Part shown: one piece after another, positions 18,916 through 29,619 of the stretch
Layout of the letters: each line of letters opens with the position of its first letter
How positions within the stretch are numbered: position 1 is the first letter of the stretch
DNA from: Asterias amurensis
Taxonomy: Eukaryota; Echinodermata; Asteroidea; Forcipulatida; Asteriidae
Assembly: GCF_032118995.1 (NCBI RefSeq)
Contig: NC_092669.1
Span: 5,145,501 to 5,209,500, forward strand
Length of the DNA stretch: 64,000 nucleotides
Direction: 5' to 3'
Position numbers and translations under genes: made by a program
Notes under the pieces: model-generated
Database searches by the model: none
The model's input: only the letters and a program-made list of their open reading frames with translations
Told to the model about the DNA's origin: nothing

Positions 18916-21793
18916 CTAGATGAAAAGATACACCAACCCAAGAACCACTACAAAGAAACTATGAGAGCTACAATGAACTAAAGTTGCTGAACTTGCTTCC
19001 GGAACCTCACACCCTAAACCACCTCCCTCATAAAAAGGACATTCTTCGTCATTCTGCATACAGTCGAGAATCTTAAGCCCTTCCCGCTTACCCGAGTCTA
19101 ACCCCCCTTCAACATAGCTGTAGTACATCGATGAAGTCGCTTCTCCTCCGAAGAAAACGCGGTCAACTCGACTTTCGAGCGCGTCGGTGCATTGCCTGGA
19201 AAGTTCGGTGGGCCAAGCGGAGTATGAACCCATGGTGAGTGGATTACTCGTCCAGCCTGAGATTAAGATATCCTCGATGTCTGGAATGCTATCCCCGTAC
19301 ATGTTGCGAAGAACTTGTTCTATTTCAGCCTTGGTTTGAGATACTGGCTGGGCGTCCACTCGTCTTGACTCGTCACCTTTTTTAGGAGAAACATAAAAAC
19401 AAGTGTGAAAGCGAAGCCCAGTCTAGTTTAAAGGCAGTGGACACTATTGGTAATTACTCAAAATATTTGTTAACATAAAACCTTACTTGGTAACAAGTAA
19501 TGGGGAGAGGTTGGTAATATAAAACATTGTGAGAAACGGCTCCCTCTGAAGTAACGAATTTCGTGAAAAAAGGGTAATTTTCCACGAATTTGATTTCGAA
19601 ACGTCAGATTTAGAGTTTAAGGTCTCGAAATCAAGCATCTGAACGCACACAACTTCGTGTGTCAAGGGTGTTTTTTCTTTGTTATTTTATGCATATGTTG
19701 AGACACAGCAAGTGAAAAGACTGGTCTTTCACAACTACGAATAGAGTCCAGTGTCTTTAAAGGAACACGTTGCCTTGAATCGGACGAGTTGGTCTTTGAA
19801 AAGCGTTTAAAACCTTTTGTTATGAAATGCATATATGATTAGATAGATAATTCAAAAGTAGAATACAATGATCTACACAAATTTGCCTCGGAATTGCGTG
19901 GTTTTCCTTTTACTTTGCGAACTAACACGGTCGGTCACTTATGGGAGTCACAAAGTTGACTCCCATAATGGCCGCTCGTGTTAGTCGACCGTGAGGTAAA
20001 AGGAAAACCACGCAATTTCGAGGCATACTTGTGTAGATCATTGTATTCTACTTATAAAACATCTTTCTAGCCATGTACATTTGATATCAAACGGTGACAA
20101 GCACTTTTTATAGACCAACCCATCTGATCCAAGGCAACGTGTTCCTTTAAGGGAACGACTGCAACTAGTCCATGTGTTGCCTGAATGGCATTTTTACTGG
20201 TAGCTTGGGAGGCATCCAATTGCAAAGCTTGCATTAACATGACCACCTTTGTAGCACAAGATACGTTTTCTAACATTGTTTTCCGATCCATGGGAGATTT
20301 CGTGACCATTTAATTATAAATGGCTTTCATCTTTTATGATTGCCTGGAAAGCCTGTAACTAGTAACCCTTTTTATACAAGATAATTAAACTACATATCTG
20401 TGTGTTCAAAAGTCAAGTCATCTTTTACGAGAAAGAAGACTCTATTCACAATGATCTAATCGGTTTTTTTTCCCCGTTTTTTGTTGGTTCAATATTGTCC
20501 TTTGTCCGTTGTTGGTTTTTTTTAGTGTTTTTTACATTTATTTTGTGATTTTTTGTAAACTGCTAATTTGCCTCTTAATAACGTTGTACTGCGATAAAGT
20601 GTAGTTTGGTTATAGGCAACTGTTGGGTGAGTGCTTTTAGTGGTTTGGTGTCTTATTGCTTCAACAACAGTTGAACTGGCTTGTTGCTTACCAGTTAAAG
20701 TCGCCAGCAATGTAGGCGTGCCGTCTGGATCATACCCCTCAGCCTGGAAGTTGAAGAAAGCTGGGAAGTAGCCCTGTCTCGGGCTAGCATGCATGATCCA
20801 CTGCGTGTCGTCCCAGAACTTAGATGGAAAGCTCAGGTAGATGTGCGTGTAGGCAGCTATGAGAGACTTCTTGATGACAACATCTTTCCATTCTGGTAGA
20901 GGTGGGATGAACTCAACTAAGTCATTCTGTAAGACACCGAGACTGAAGGTAACCAAAACTTGATCAGCTGTGAACACTGTGCCGTCCTCGCAGGTGACAA
21001 CCACCGAGGCAGGATCGCTCTGATCGATGGAGACTACTCGCTGATTTAAACGGGTGTGGTTGATGAACTCGGGCTCCTTTAAGAAACCAGCAACGACGTC
21101 AAAGATTGATATGAATCCTCTCGGATCCCTTAAGAAGTAGGTCTCACCAAAATCTTCTGCCTCCTGCGTAGACAATACCTCCGTAGACTCAGCGTACTCG
21201 AAGTCCATCTCGAACCACTCGATAAGTTTCTCTGTGTCGCTTCTCGGGCTCCAACCTCCGAGACGTAACGCTGACCGCTGCGACATGTCAGGGTTGCTTT
21301 TCTTGCTCTGTATTCTCGCCTTCAGAGAAAATAACTTTTCCATGGCCGGGTCAAGTTTGTCGTAGTCGCCAAACGCCTGATCTGTGACGTTGTTGCCGGT
21401 ATCATTACGGACTGTCATGCTCTCGTAATCACTTGCTTTACGGTCGAGGTTGAGCTCTTCGGCAAGTTGATAAGTCAAAGGCCTCACCGAACCGTAAGTC
21501 CATCCTGCTCCGATTTCAATGCTGCGATTAGCAAACGTAGTGGATCGAATACGGCCCCCAATCTGATCTGCTCCTTCTATAATGATAAAATCATCCATGC
21601 CTGCGTCATGGAGGATCCGCGAAGCCTGTAGACCCGACGCACCAGCACCCAAGACAAGAACTTTAGCGTGATTATCCGAAGAAGACTCCGCCCGACGATC
21701 GCGCCGACTTGCCCCGTGAACAGGCTGGGAAATCACGGTAAGGAAAACAACTGCGAGAATTGCAATCAAAGTTAAATTAATTGTAAATTCCAT
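18916..21793 (-). CDS. PAO-A: secreted flavin amine oxidase, polyamine-oxidase-like
   Basis: An FAD-dependent amine oxidase family member; polyamine oxidases oxidise spermine or spermidine to an aminoaldehyde and H2O2. Exons are 20692-21793 and 18916-19376, spliced in phase 1 (GTAAGC donor, AAAAAAG acceptor), giving 520 residues. Visible features: signal peptide 1-27 (hydrophobic, ending in HG-A), FAD Rossmann motif GAGASGLQAS near 49-58, GGR near 79-81, several N-glycosylation sequons (NRS, NDT, NVT, NHT), the C-terminal FAD motif FFGGEATS, and a hydrophobic tail FFVVVLGLVYLFI after a small-residue stretch, which suggests a GPI or membrane anchor. The residue matching maize PAO Lys300 is His317 (AYTHIYLSFP). 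The 1315-bp intron holds an R1 and an R2 MITE. The gene is intact and head to head with PAO-B. Substrate is not established. Confidence 0.9.
19430..19760 (+). mobile_element. R1 MITE in PAO-A intron
   Basis: It has the left end TTAAAGGCAGTGGACACTAT and the right end GAGTCCAGTGTCTTTAA. Its right TTAA (19757-19760) is also the left TTAA of the R2 element that follows. Confidence 0.87.
19757..20150. mobile_element. R2 fold-back MITE, complete
   Basis: A full palindromic element. The left end TTAAAGGAACACGTTGCC is the inverse of the right end GGCAACGTGTTCCTTTAA, and each arm is about 180 bp. The centre is itself a palindrome (GGGAGTCACAAAGTTGACTC). TTAA occurs at both borders. Confidence 0.88.
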
Positions 21794-21908
21794 TTTGCCT
21801 GCTTGGTATCACTGCGAAATACTCCCGCACTGTATCACTTCTAGGTCGAGTTGTGATATGGGTACAAGCCCTGCGTGTGGGACTTGGTTGTTTATGCCTG
21901 CCCAAGTA

Positions 21909-21945
21909 AATAAAGCACGACTATACTTTTTGTTTGAGCTTAGAT
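21909..21945 (-). promoter_or_regulatory. putative core promoter of PAO-A
   Basis: The minus strand reads AAAAAGTATAGTCGTG, then 20-30 bases later TGGGCAGGCATA. The same pair occurs upstream of PAO-B (26270-26302), and a recognisable variant (GTGGTATAGCC ... GGGCTGGCAT) upstream of PAO-D and PAO-F. The TATA-like core and spacing suggest a core promoter about 130 bases upstream of the ATG. This rests on paralogue conservation only. Confidence 0.4.
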
Positions 21946-22072
21946 CGTTGGTACAAAGACAGTCCTGAACTTTGAACCACTGGGGAACACTTGTTCCACT
22001 TGTTTTACTAGTTGACGAGCACGATCTGACAGTTCGTTGTTTGTTTTGGTCTGGGTTTTCTTCTTTGAAGCC

Positions 22073-22529
22073 GGTCATCTCGCCTCAAAACAAGCTCATC
22101 ATCACCCCAACCAAGTCGCCCAATTAAAGTCGCCAAAAACAAGCTCGCCCAGGGTGTTTACAATCTCGCCACAGCAAAGTCGTCCCAAAGTTAAGGCTAC
22201 CCGAACAAGATCGTCCGGGGTGTTTACAATCTCGCCCCTGACAAAAAGTTGCCCTCAGTCAAGTCGTCCCCGGACAATGTCGCTTCCAAACAGGCTCACC
22301 CCAAAAACTCGTCGTTGTAATTTATTATCGTTTGGTTGCCGCGCCCGTCCCTGAATGTGGCAAAAGACGAAGCTAAAGGGTGAATTTGCTTGGGGCGACA
22401 TTGTTGCAGGGGGACTCTGTGGGGCTACATTGTTTTGGGATGATTGCTGGAGCGACTCTGTCAGGGGTGAGATTGTAAACACTAAGGGATAGCTTGATTT
22501 GGGCCGACTTTGCTGGGGACGAGATGACC
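22073..22529. mobile_element. foldback-type element made of degenerate short repeats
   Basis: It begins GGTCATCTCG and ends with the inverse, CGAGATGACC. Both arms are made of imperfect reiterations of a CAAGTCGTCCCC-like motif and share GTGTTTACAATCTC followed by CCCTGACA. A short non-repetitive middle (about 22315-22370) separates them. This structure is that of foldback transposons, and no transposase frame is present. Confidence 0.6.
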
Positions 22530-22569
22530 AACATCCGTCTACATAAAATAAAACAGACAATATGATAGA

Positions 22570-22895
22570 AAAAGTGACCTCGGCAGCATTCGATTGTAAG
22601 GCCACGGTGGCCCCCTTTTCAAGGCCGTCGTGCCTTTGACATCTTCGGTAGAGCCGCTATCCCAATAGTGACTGGTTGGGGAGAACACGCGCACCGCTTG
22701 GTCGTGGCTTTGCCACTCGACTCGCAGTTGTGGTCTCCCCTTCAAGTCGCTTTGGGTCGCTGCTAGCCAGGAAGCTGTCCAAGCCACAGGCCTTGTCAAA
22801 ATGCAACGTCCACGGCGGAGATACTACACTGGTCATTGAGTATCCACTATTAATTTGCCTACAATCCGCGCTCATTCGGTCCCACCATTTGGCAA
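22570..22895 (+). repeat. PAO 5'-flank block shared with the array
   Basis: CTTGGTCGTGGCTTTGCCAC, GTGGTCTCCCCTTCAAGTC, CTGTCCAAGCCACA and CGGAGATACTACACTG match 37830-37975, 49415-49560 and 61025-61170 in the array. In each place the block lies upstream of a PAO gene, so it marks homologous 5' flank or a repeat carried along with the duplications. Confidence 0.6.
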
Positions 22896-22905
22896 ACTGT
22901 GGGTG

Positions 22906-23110
22906 CGTTCGTTTAGCTTCCCTGGGTCGACCCCGGTCTGCCCCGGTGCGTTCGAATAGCTTTGACGTCATTCTAGGGGTTCACCCGGGTCAGCCCTCAG
23001 TGCCCTGCTTGAGGAGAGGGTCACTTGGGGTGACCCGAGGTGCATGACGTTACCACGAGAGGGCGAGTGTGATCGTTCGATTAGTTCTTGTCAGGGGCTC
23101 ACCCAAGTGA
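22906..23110 (+). repeat. R3 MITE, right end decayed
   Basis: It begins GGGTGCGTTCGTTTAGCTTC. Internal GGGTTCACCC, GAGAGGGCGAGTGTGAT and GGGGCTCACCC match the other R3 copies. The expected inverted right end is missing. Confidence 0.65.
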
Positions 23111-23396
23111 ACACCCTGTGTAAAAAACCTCTTCTGATGGCGCCCTTTTTTAGGCGGACAGAATTCCCAGGGACGATCGGGACTTCCCTGGATTTTCCAG
23201 GGCATACTTTATGACATAAGAGGAGATGTATGGTCGTGTACATTGGAAAAGCTAAGAACTTCGCCAATTTGAACCATAGGTCGTTGGCTCAACCCCAAAT
23301 TGAATGAACTGACATTGTTTAGATCCCATGACTTTTAGACATATGCCTAGCTTTATTATGCTCGTACGACACTAACTCAAAATAGTGTCAAACGTG

Positions 23397-24136
23397 AAGG
23401 GCCTTAGCCTTGCTCAAGGCAGTCGAATTATTCACTCCGAAAAAAGACCGCCGCTGTATAAAAACCCACCCGTATTCACTGTGCGTAAAACCCACCCGTA
23501 TTCACTGTGCGTAACATCGCACGACACGATGCCCCCGTACACTATCCGCATGCGGAGGCCGTCAGGCCGACAGCCTTGTAGGATCTGTGTTGAAGCCACT
23601 GACCTCATTACTATAGTAAGCGAAGAGTTCCCACGGTCAGCTCATTACCATAATGCCCGCGAAAGACGAGACATGTTTACCTCACACACCACCACCACGG
23701 ACGCATGATAGGGTCCAAAGGTCGTGATAAGGGAAGTGCGTGATTGGACGTCAAAATGAATAATTCATTTGCCTCACATCCTGTGTTGTCTGATAGGTCT
23801 GACGAACGATATACATATTCATGAGCTGCATACTAGCATATCCTCGAGCCCCCCCAATTTCGTCCACTATTGGAATTTTTTCAATACAACACATTAAAAC
23901 GGGAAGATACAGATCCGACAAGGCTGTCGGCCTGACGGCCTCCGCATGCGGTTAGTGGTGTACGAGTGCGATGACTTGTGTGAACAGTATTCGTGCGATG
24001 TGACAGTGTGTATACGGGTGGGTCATTCGGTGTGATCGCACACACCATGCACAGGGTATACGGCGGGTGGGTTTACAGCTGCGTCTTTTCAGAGCGAATA
24101 ATGCGACTGCCTTGAGCAAGGCTAGAAGGGCCTAAG
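23397..24136. mobile_element. 740-bp element with inverted arms of about 200 bp
   Basis: The left arm runs from AGCCTTGCTCAAGGCAGTCG to GGCCGACAGCCTTGTAGGAT; the right arm is its inverse (ATCCGACAAGGCTGTCGGCC ... CGACTGCCTTGAGCAAGGCT). Both arms also share the CATGCGGAGGCCGTCAGG block and repeated AAACCCACCCGTATTC. The roughly 300-bp middle has no convincing coding frame. It lies between the divergent PAO-A and PAO-B. Confidence 0.7.
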
Positions 24137-24339
24137 CTTTGGAATTCCTTGGATACCCCCCTTTGAAAAAAAAAATACAGATTTTATTCTTATTCAAGCG
24201 GAAACTAAAAACTCAATTAATCAGCAAATATTTATAAGCAGACTTTCTCTATTCCAACCTCAAGTTTACTTTATATAATAGCGATGCCAATATTTAAGTT
24301 GTAATTAAGTTGTAAAAGTGTTTTCATATTGTTGTTTTG

Positions 24340-24523
24340 TTCTTTGTTCTGTTATTATATGAGTGGGGTCTCTACTCGACAAGCTGATGCTTCTTGGAGA
24401 CATCCATCCTTACACAAAATCCTATTGTACTTATGTCTTCCTTAATCATTATAATATAATGTAATGTAAATTATATCACTTTTCCTTGTGTGTGGTAAAA
24501 ATAAAAGAAATGAATGAATGAAT
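24340..24523 (+). repeat. possible LINE 3' tail
   Basis: GGTCTCTACTCGACAAGCTG followed by GCTTCTTGGAG, then AT-rich DNA ending in AAATAAAAGAAATGAATGAATGAAT. A terminal short tandem repeat of this kind is typical of non-LTR retrotransposon 3' ends. No reverse-transcriptase frame is present. Confidence 0.35.
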
Positions 24524-24618
24524 TGTGGCGGGGGCAATTGACTTGGATCTGGATAAGTATTCTCAATGCTCTAATAAGAGCCAAACGAGAGGAAAAGACG
24601 ATGAAGAAATTTCAGTTT

Positions 24619-25012
24619 TAAAGGCAGTGGACACTATTGGTAATTACTTAAAATAATTACCAGTATTAAACCTCACTTGGTAACGAGTAATGGATAGAGG
24701 TTGATATTATAAAACATTGTGAGAAACAGCTCCCTCTGACGTAGTTTTCGAGAAAGAAGTGATTTTCCACGAATTTGATTTCGAGACCTCAAGTTTAGAA
24801 CTTGAGGTCGAAATCGAAATCAACTCGAAATCAACCATCTAAACGCACACAACTTCGTGTGACAAGGGTGTTTTTTCTTTCATTCTTATCTCGCAACTTC
24901 GACGACCAATTGAGCTCAAATTTTAACAGGTTTGTTATTCATGCATATGTTGAGATACACTAAGTGAGATAACTGGTCTTTGACAATTACCAATAGTGTC
25001 CAATGTCTTTAA
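24619..25012 (+). mobile_element. R1 MITE
   Basis: It has the left end TTAAAGGCAGTGGACACTAT, the GAGACCTCAAG palindrome (with a small local duplication of the CGAAATC motif), and AGTGTCCAATGTCTTTAA at the right. Confidence 0.86.
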
Positions 25013-25024
25013 ATGTGAGACGCA

Positions 25025-25250
25025 AACCCCGAAGAATAATATTATTCCAGGGAAAACCCACACAGTTAAAAAGTAAAGAGACTCAAAACCAAATCCACAT
25101 ACTGCTCCCCCCATGGATGGATTCGAACCAGGGTCACAGCGGTGGACGGTGAGGCAAGACACCACTACTGGCCGCCCGAAAGGGTGGCTCTGGGCCCGGA
25201 GGAGATGAAACTCCCCGTGAGGAATATCAACGGCACAGAAACAACTATGT
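25025..25250 (-). mobile_element. tRNA-derived SINE (S2), probable
   Basis: The minus strand holds the B-box GGTTCGAATCC preceded by AGTGGTGTCTTGCCTCACC as a possible A-box region, then a non-tRNA tail through GTGTGGGTTTTCCCTGGAAT. It does not fold as a full tRNA gene. Confidence 0.5.
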
Positions 25251-26069
25251 TTGGGTCCTCACCCACATAATTTTATTTTATTTATTTAATTGTGTTTACG
25301 TAATCTTTAATGAGGGTAAACTCCGATCAGCGCCCAGCACTGCTTTGCATGTAAGGCCCTCAATAAAACAATTGTTAATTAGAAGAAAACAAAACATACA
25401 CATACACCATCCAAATTATTCAAAAGGAAAAAACACCATGTCGCCTGGTTAAATAGCAAATCTTTACACAGATTTGTAGATTGAAAGACACATAACGAAA
25501 ATAGCAATCAAATGGAAGCAGGACATGTTGAAGAAAAGTTGCTACAATCACAAATTACTAATTTGAGCTTGGAATGTGCTCCTTAGTTGGCACACACAAG
25601 TAAAACTTAGTCCTAGCCGTTGCAAAGTCGTCCGTGGCCAACCTTTTGATTACCAATAACAACAGTGATGTCAATAACCTGATCAATTCAAAGGAGAAAA
25701 GAACTATCTCCCTTAGTAAACGCGTTGTACGATGTGAGGAAGAATTACCACTTTCAGGCACCGGGGTTAAGCTATTATTAAGAAAGAAAGCCACATGGCC
25801 CAGCCCCCCCCCCCCCCCCCCCCCACTCGGCTGTCAATTGAATTTGAATAGCAAAGTTCTCCACTGTAGACGCCCATACATCTCTTACGTCATAAGGTAT
25901 GACCATCCTTTATGTGGCCTTGACAATAGGGCTGTGGGCGTGCACACATCAACCAGTTTGAGGGGTTAAGCAATGCTCCTGGTGGGTGACCAATCAAATT
26001 TCAGGTTACATGTCCAAACGTCCAGACACGTCCATTTTAGGTTAACGTCCGTCCCTTATGTTCACTATA
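25251..26069. other. PAO-B distal 5' flank
   Basis: AT-rich DNA with a 21-base C tract at 25804-25824. No gene was recognised. An ACCAATCA (CCAAT-like) motif occurs near 25989. Confidence 0.4.
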
Positions 26070-26269
26070 ATTGGACAGACATTATACAACCTATTCTCAC
26101 AGGCATTCGACCTTGAAGTGTTACGAAGGTGTGGGGGTATTTCGCAATGATACAAGACGGACAACATGGAATTTACACGACATTCTAAACGTACATGAGT
26201 TGTTTAAGTGGGCAACGGTGGTTCAAAGATCAGGGATTGTCTTTATACTCGCGATCGAAGATCAAACAA

Positions 26270-26302
26270 AAAGTATAGTCGTGTATTACCTGGGCAGGCA
26301 TA
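26270..26302 (+). promoter_or_regulatory. putative core promoter of PAO-B
   Basis: AAGTATAGTCGTG and TGGGCAGGCATA are shared with PAO-A in the matching position. A start site near 26300 would give a 5' UTR of about 105 bases. Confidence 0.42.
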
Positions 26303-26405
26303 TCGATGTACAACCACAGGCAGGGCTTGTACTCATCCTATTTATCACAACTCGACCTAGAAGTACAGTGTGGGAGTACATCGCAGTTGATACCAAGCAG
26401 GCAAC

Positions 26406-28198
26406 ATGGAATTTACCCTTAAACTTTTAACTTTCTCTGCATATCTTGCAGTTGTTTTCTTTACCGTGATTTGCCAGTCTGTTCATGGGGCAAGTCGGCG
26501 CGATCGTCGGGCTGAGTCTTCTTCGGATAATCACGCTAAAGTTCTTATCTTGGGTGCTGGTGCGTCGGGTCTACAGGCTTCGCGGATCCTCCATGACGCA
26601 GGCATGGATGATTTTATCATTATAGAAGGAGCAGATCAGATTGGGGGCCGTGTCCGATCCACTACGTTTGCTAATCGCAGCATTGAAATCGGAGCAGGAT
26701 GGACTTACGGACCGGTAAGGCCTATGGTCTATAAACTTGTCAATGATCTCAACCTCGAACGTAGAGCAAGTAACTACGAAAGCCTTATATTCCGTAATAG
26801 TACCGGCGACAACGTCACTGATCGGGCATTTGGCGACTACGACAAACTCGAACCGGCCATGGAAAAATTATTTTCTCTGAAGGCGAGGATACAGAGCAAG
26901 AAAAGCAACCCTGACATGTCGCAGCGGTCAGCGTTACGTCTTGGAGGTTGGAACCCGAAAAGCGACACAGAGAAACTGATCGAGTGGTTTGACATTGACT
27001 TTGAGTTCGCTGCATCAACGGATGTATTATCCGCACAGGAGGCAGAGGAATTTGGTGATACCTACTTTTTAAGGGATCCGAGAGGATTCACTACAATCTT
27101 TGACGTCGTTGCTGGTTTCTTAAAGGAGCCCGAGTTCATCAACCACACCCGTTTAAATCAGAGAGTAGTCTCCATCGATCAGAGCGATCCTGCCTCGGTG
27201 GTTGTCACCTGCGAGGACGGCACAGTGTACACAGCTGATCAAGTCCTGGTCACCTTCAGTCTCGGTGTCTTACAGAATGACTTAGTTGAGTTCATCCCAC
27301 CTCTACCAGAATGGAAGGATGTTGTCATCAAGAAATCTCTCATAGCTGCCTACTCGCACATCTACCTGAGCTTTCCATCTAAGTTCTGGGACGACACGGA
27401 GTGGATCCTGCATGCTAGCCCGAGAAAAGGCTACTTCCCAGCTTTCCTCAACTTCCAGGCTGAGGGGTATGATCCAGACGGCACGCCTACATTGCTGGCG
27501 ACCTTAACTGGTAAGAAAGCAAGTCATTTTTAGTTTGTTGTTGCTTATAACGAAAAACAGTAAGCCACGAAAGCAGGCACAAAGCAGCTGACAAAAAACC
27601 TGCTGAAATAATGTTTGTCGAAATTAAAAGCTTCGTCCGCCGTGTAACGGTAATTCCGCTATTAAGCCACCTGAATAATATAACTCCAATGAACTAGTGC
27701 TTCGCTTTCAAACTTATTATTTCGTTTCTCTTAAAAGGTGACGAGTCAAGACGAGTGGAGGCCCAGCCAGTATCTCAAACCAAGGCTGAAATAGAACAAG
27801 TTCTTCGCAACATGTACGGGGATACCATTCCAGACATCGAGGATATCTTAATCTCAGGCTGGACGAGTAATCCACTCACCATGGGTTCATACTCCGCTTG
27901 GCCCACCGAACTCTCAAGGCAATGCACAGACGCGCTCGAAGGTCGAGTTGACCGCGTTTTCTTCGGTGGGGAAGCGACTTCACCAGTACATTACGGCTAC
28001 GTTGAAGGGGGGTTAGACTCGGGCAAGCGGGAAGGGCTTAAGATTCTCGACTGTATGAATAATTTCGAAGAATGTCCTTCGTATGAGGGAGGTGGTTTAG
28101 GGTGTGAGCTTCCCGAAGCAAATTCAGCAACTTTAGTTCACTGTAGCTCTTATAATTTCTTTGTACTTGTTACTGGGTTGGTATACTTGTTGATCTAA
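26406..28198 (+). CDS. PAO-B: secreted flavin amine oxidase, polyamine-oxidase-like
   Basis: Two exons, 26406-27510 and 27738-28198, joined by a 227-bp intron (GTAAGA / TTAAAAG) in phase 1, give 521 residues. Signal peptide about 1-28; FAD Rossmann motif GAGASGLQAS near 50-59; GGR 80-82; Trp99 (maize Trp60 equivalent) in GAGWTYG; His318 in AYSHIYLSFP where maize PAO has Lys300; WTSNPLTMGSYSAWP 410-424; FFGGEATS 443-450; Tyr456 in GYVEGG, matching maize Tyr439. The last 13 residues (FFVLVTGLVYLLI) form a hydrophobic tail after ANSATL, consistent with a GPI or membrane anchor. The first exon is co-linear with plant and animal polyamine oxidases. It is intact and is the only plus-strand copy. 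The amine-oxidase fold is certain; the substrate is not. Confidence 0.92.
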
Positions 28199-28332
28199 AA
28201 AGTTGTAGTAATTGAATGCTTCCCCACTTGGCTAATATGCCGAAGGGGAGTGAACGTAAGATCGTAATAATAGTGTACTCGGAGGAACAAAATGACAAGT
28301 AACAGTTTCTCTAATAGTATAGTTCAGATGTT

Positions 28333-28550
28333 TTAAAGTCATTGGACACTTTCGGTACAGATATTTTTTTTTAAGTTCACACATTTACAAATAACTTACA
28401 GGGTTTACAGAAGGTAATGGTGAAAGACGAACTTTATGATTAAGTTATTTTTGCCGAAGCCAAGTAACAGTATGTTAATTGCATGATTAAACATTACCGT
28501 TTGGTTTTTAGAACATCCTTCATCTTTCTACTTAGAGCAGTGTCTTACAG
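28333..28550 (+). repeat. R7 MITE-like repeat
   Basis: TTAAAGTCATTGGACACTTT followed by CGG resembles the left end at 33252. The right boundary is unclear. Confidence 0.45.
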
Positions 28551-28589
28551 TCGTAGGTGTATGGGTCAAAATCAAAATTAATTCTCTTA

Positions 28590-28850
28590 TCGTTGCAGTC
28601 CACACCGCCAAAACATAGAATTCGAACTGCATCTAGCTACTGGGTTATCTTGGTAGTCTAGTTGGTAAGACACTGCTCTAATTTGCAAAGGTTCGTGGCT
28701 CTAGAATTGCAAGGGTCGTGGGTTTGAATCCAACCCGCGAAATATGCCTGTGATATTTTTTTTCACAGGACTCCGGAAAGTACTGAGTATACAGTGTTTA
28801 CACACATCGGTGTATAGGTAAAAACCAAAATTAATATTGATGCTTTGAGT
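28590..28850 (+). mobile_element. tRNA-derived SINE (S1), second copy
   Basis: It has the same blocks as 7600-7840: CCAAAACATAGAATTCGAAC, TAGTCTAGTTGGTAAGACAC, the B-box GGGTTTGAATCC, GCCTGTGAT, AAAGTACTGAGTATACAGTG and CACACATCGGTG. A short internal duplication (GCTCTA...GCAA) disrupts the tRNA-like fold. Confidence 0.75.
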
Positions 28851-28974
28851 TGAAGTGGCCATAGTCAACAGCAAAATACAATCAATCAAAAGTTTAAAAT
28901 GTCAAACATGATAAAAGGAACTTGTTTGATTGGTCCTTTGTAGTTTTGAACTAATTTACATTATATACTTTGAA

Positions 28975-29600
28975 ATGGTGGTAGTAAATCAAACAGAGAG
29001 TTTTCAGTTTGTTCCAGTGAGCTTTGAACATAAGACATCTTTATGCAAATCACTTGGAATTGGCCGAGTCTATTCACAGTCGGTGCTTACAGAAGAATGT
29101 GCTAGAATTGGATGTCCTGATCGTATAAGAAATATTCAAGGTGATGGAAATTGTTTTTTTCAGGGCTTTTGAGTTATGTAACGATTATACACTGTATTGA
29201 ACAAGTAGAGGATGATACTGGTATGGATAAACAAGAGATAACACCAAAGAAAAAGAAACGAAAACATGTAAGTGTGGCATTAAAAAGAAAGATGGACAAA
29301 GAAAGGAAGAGAAAGAAACGTTTTGTAGAAGATCATCAAAAATCTAAACTTGTTGCAAATACTGGGAAAGATTTACCTAATGAAAACAAGAAAGAAATAA
29401 AAGATATAAGTGGACAGCATTATAAACAAATGAAATATAATGTTAATGTAGAGCACAGTCAAGAACAAATTTCTGCTGTGAAGAAAAGGTAAACATGGAA
29501 TTCAGTTAGTAAATAAAAGAAGAAGAATGCATGCAGAAAGAAGTATGAAAGAAATAAGGAAAAGGTGAAAAATGCCAGAAGGGAAACTTACAATTTTGAA
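28975..29600 (+). pseudogene. broken fragment with an OTU-type motif and a basic region
   Basis: The first part reads PDRIRNIQGDGNCFFQG, which matches the catalytic DGNCFF motif of OTU cysteine proteases. A later part is very rich in lysine and arginine (KKKKRKHVSVALKRKMDKE). OTU domains of this kind are often carried by Helitron-like and other large mobile elements, so a mobile origin is likely but not shown. It is broken and too short to be a whole gene. Confidence 0.5.
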
Positions 29601-29619
29601 AGCAATTGTGAAATAATTT

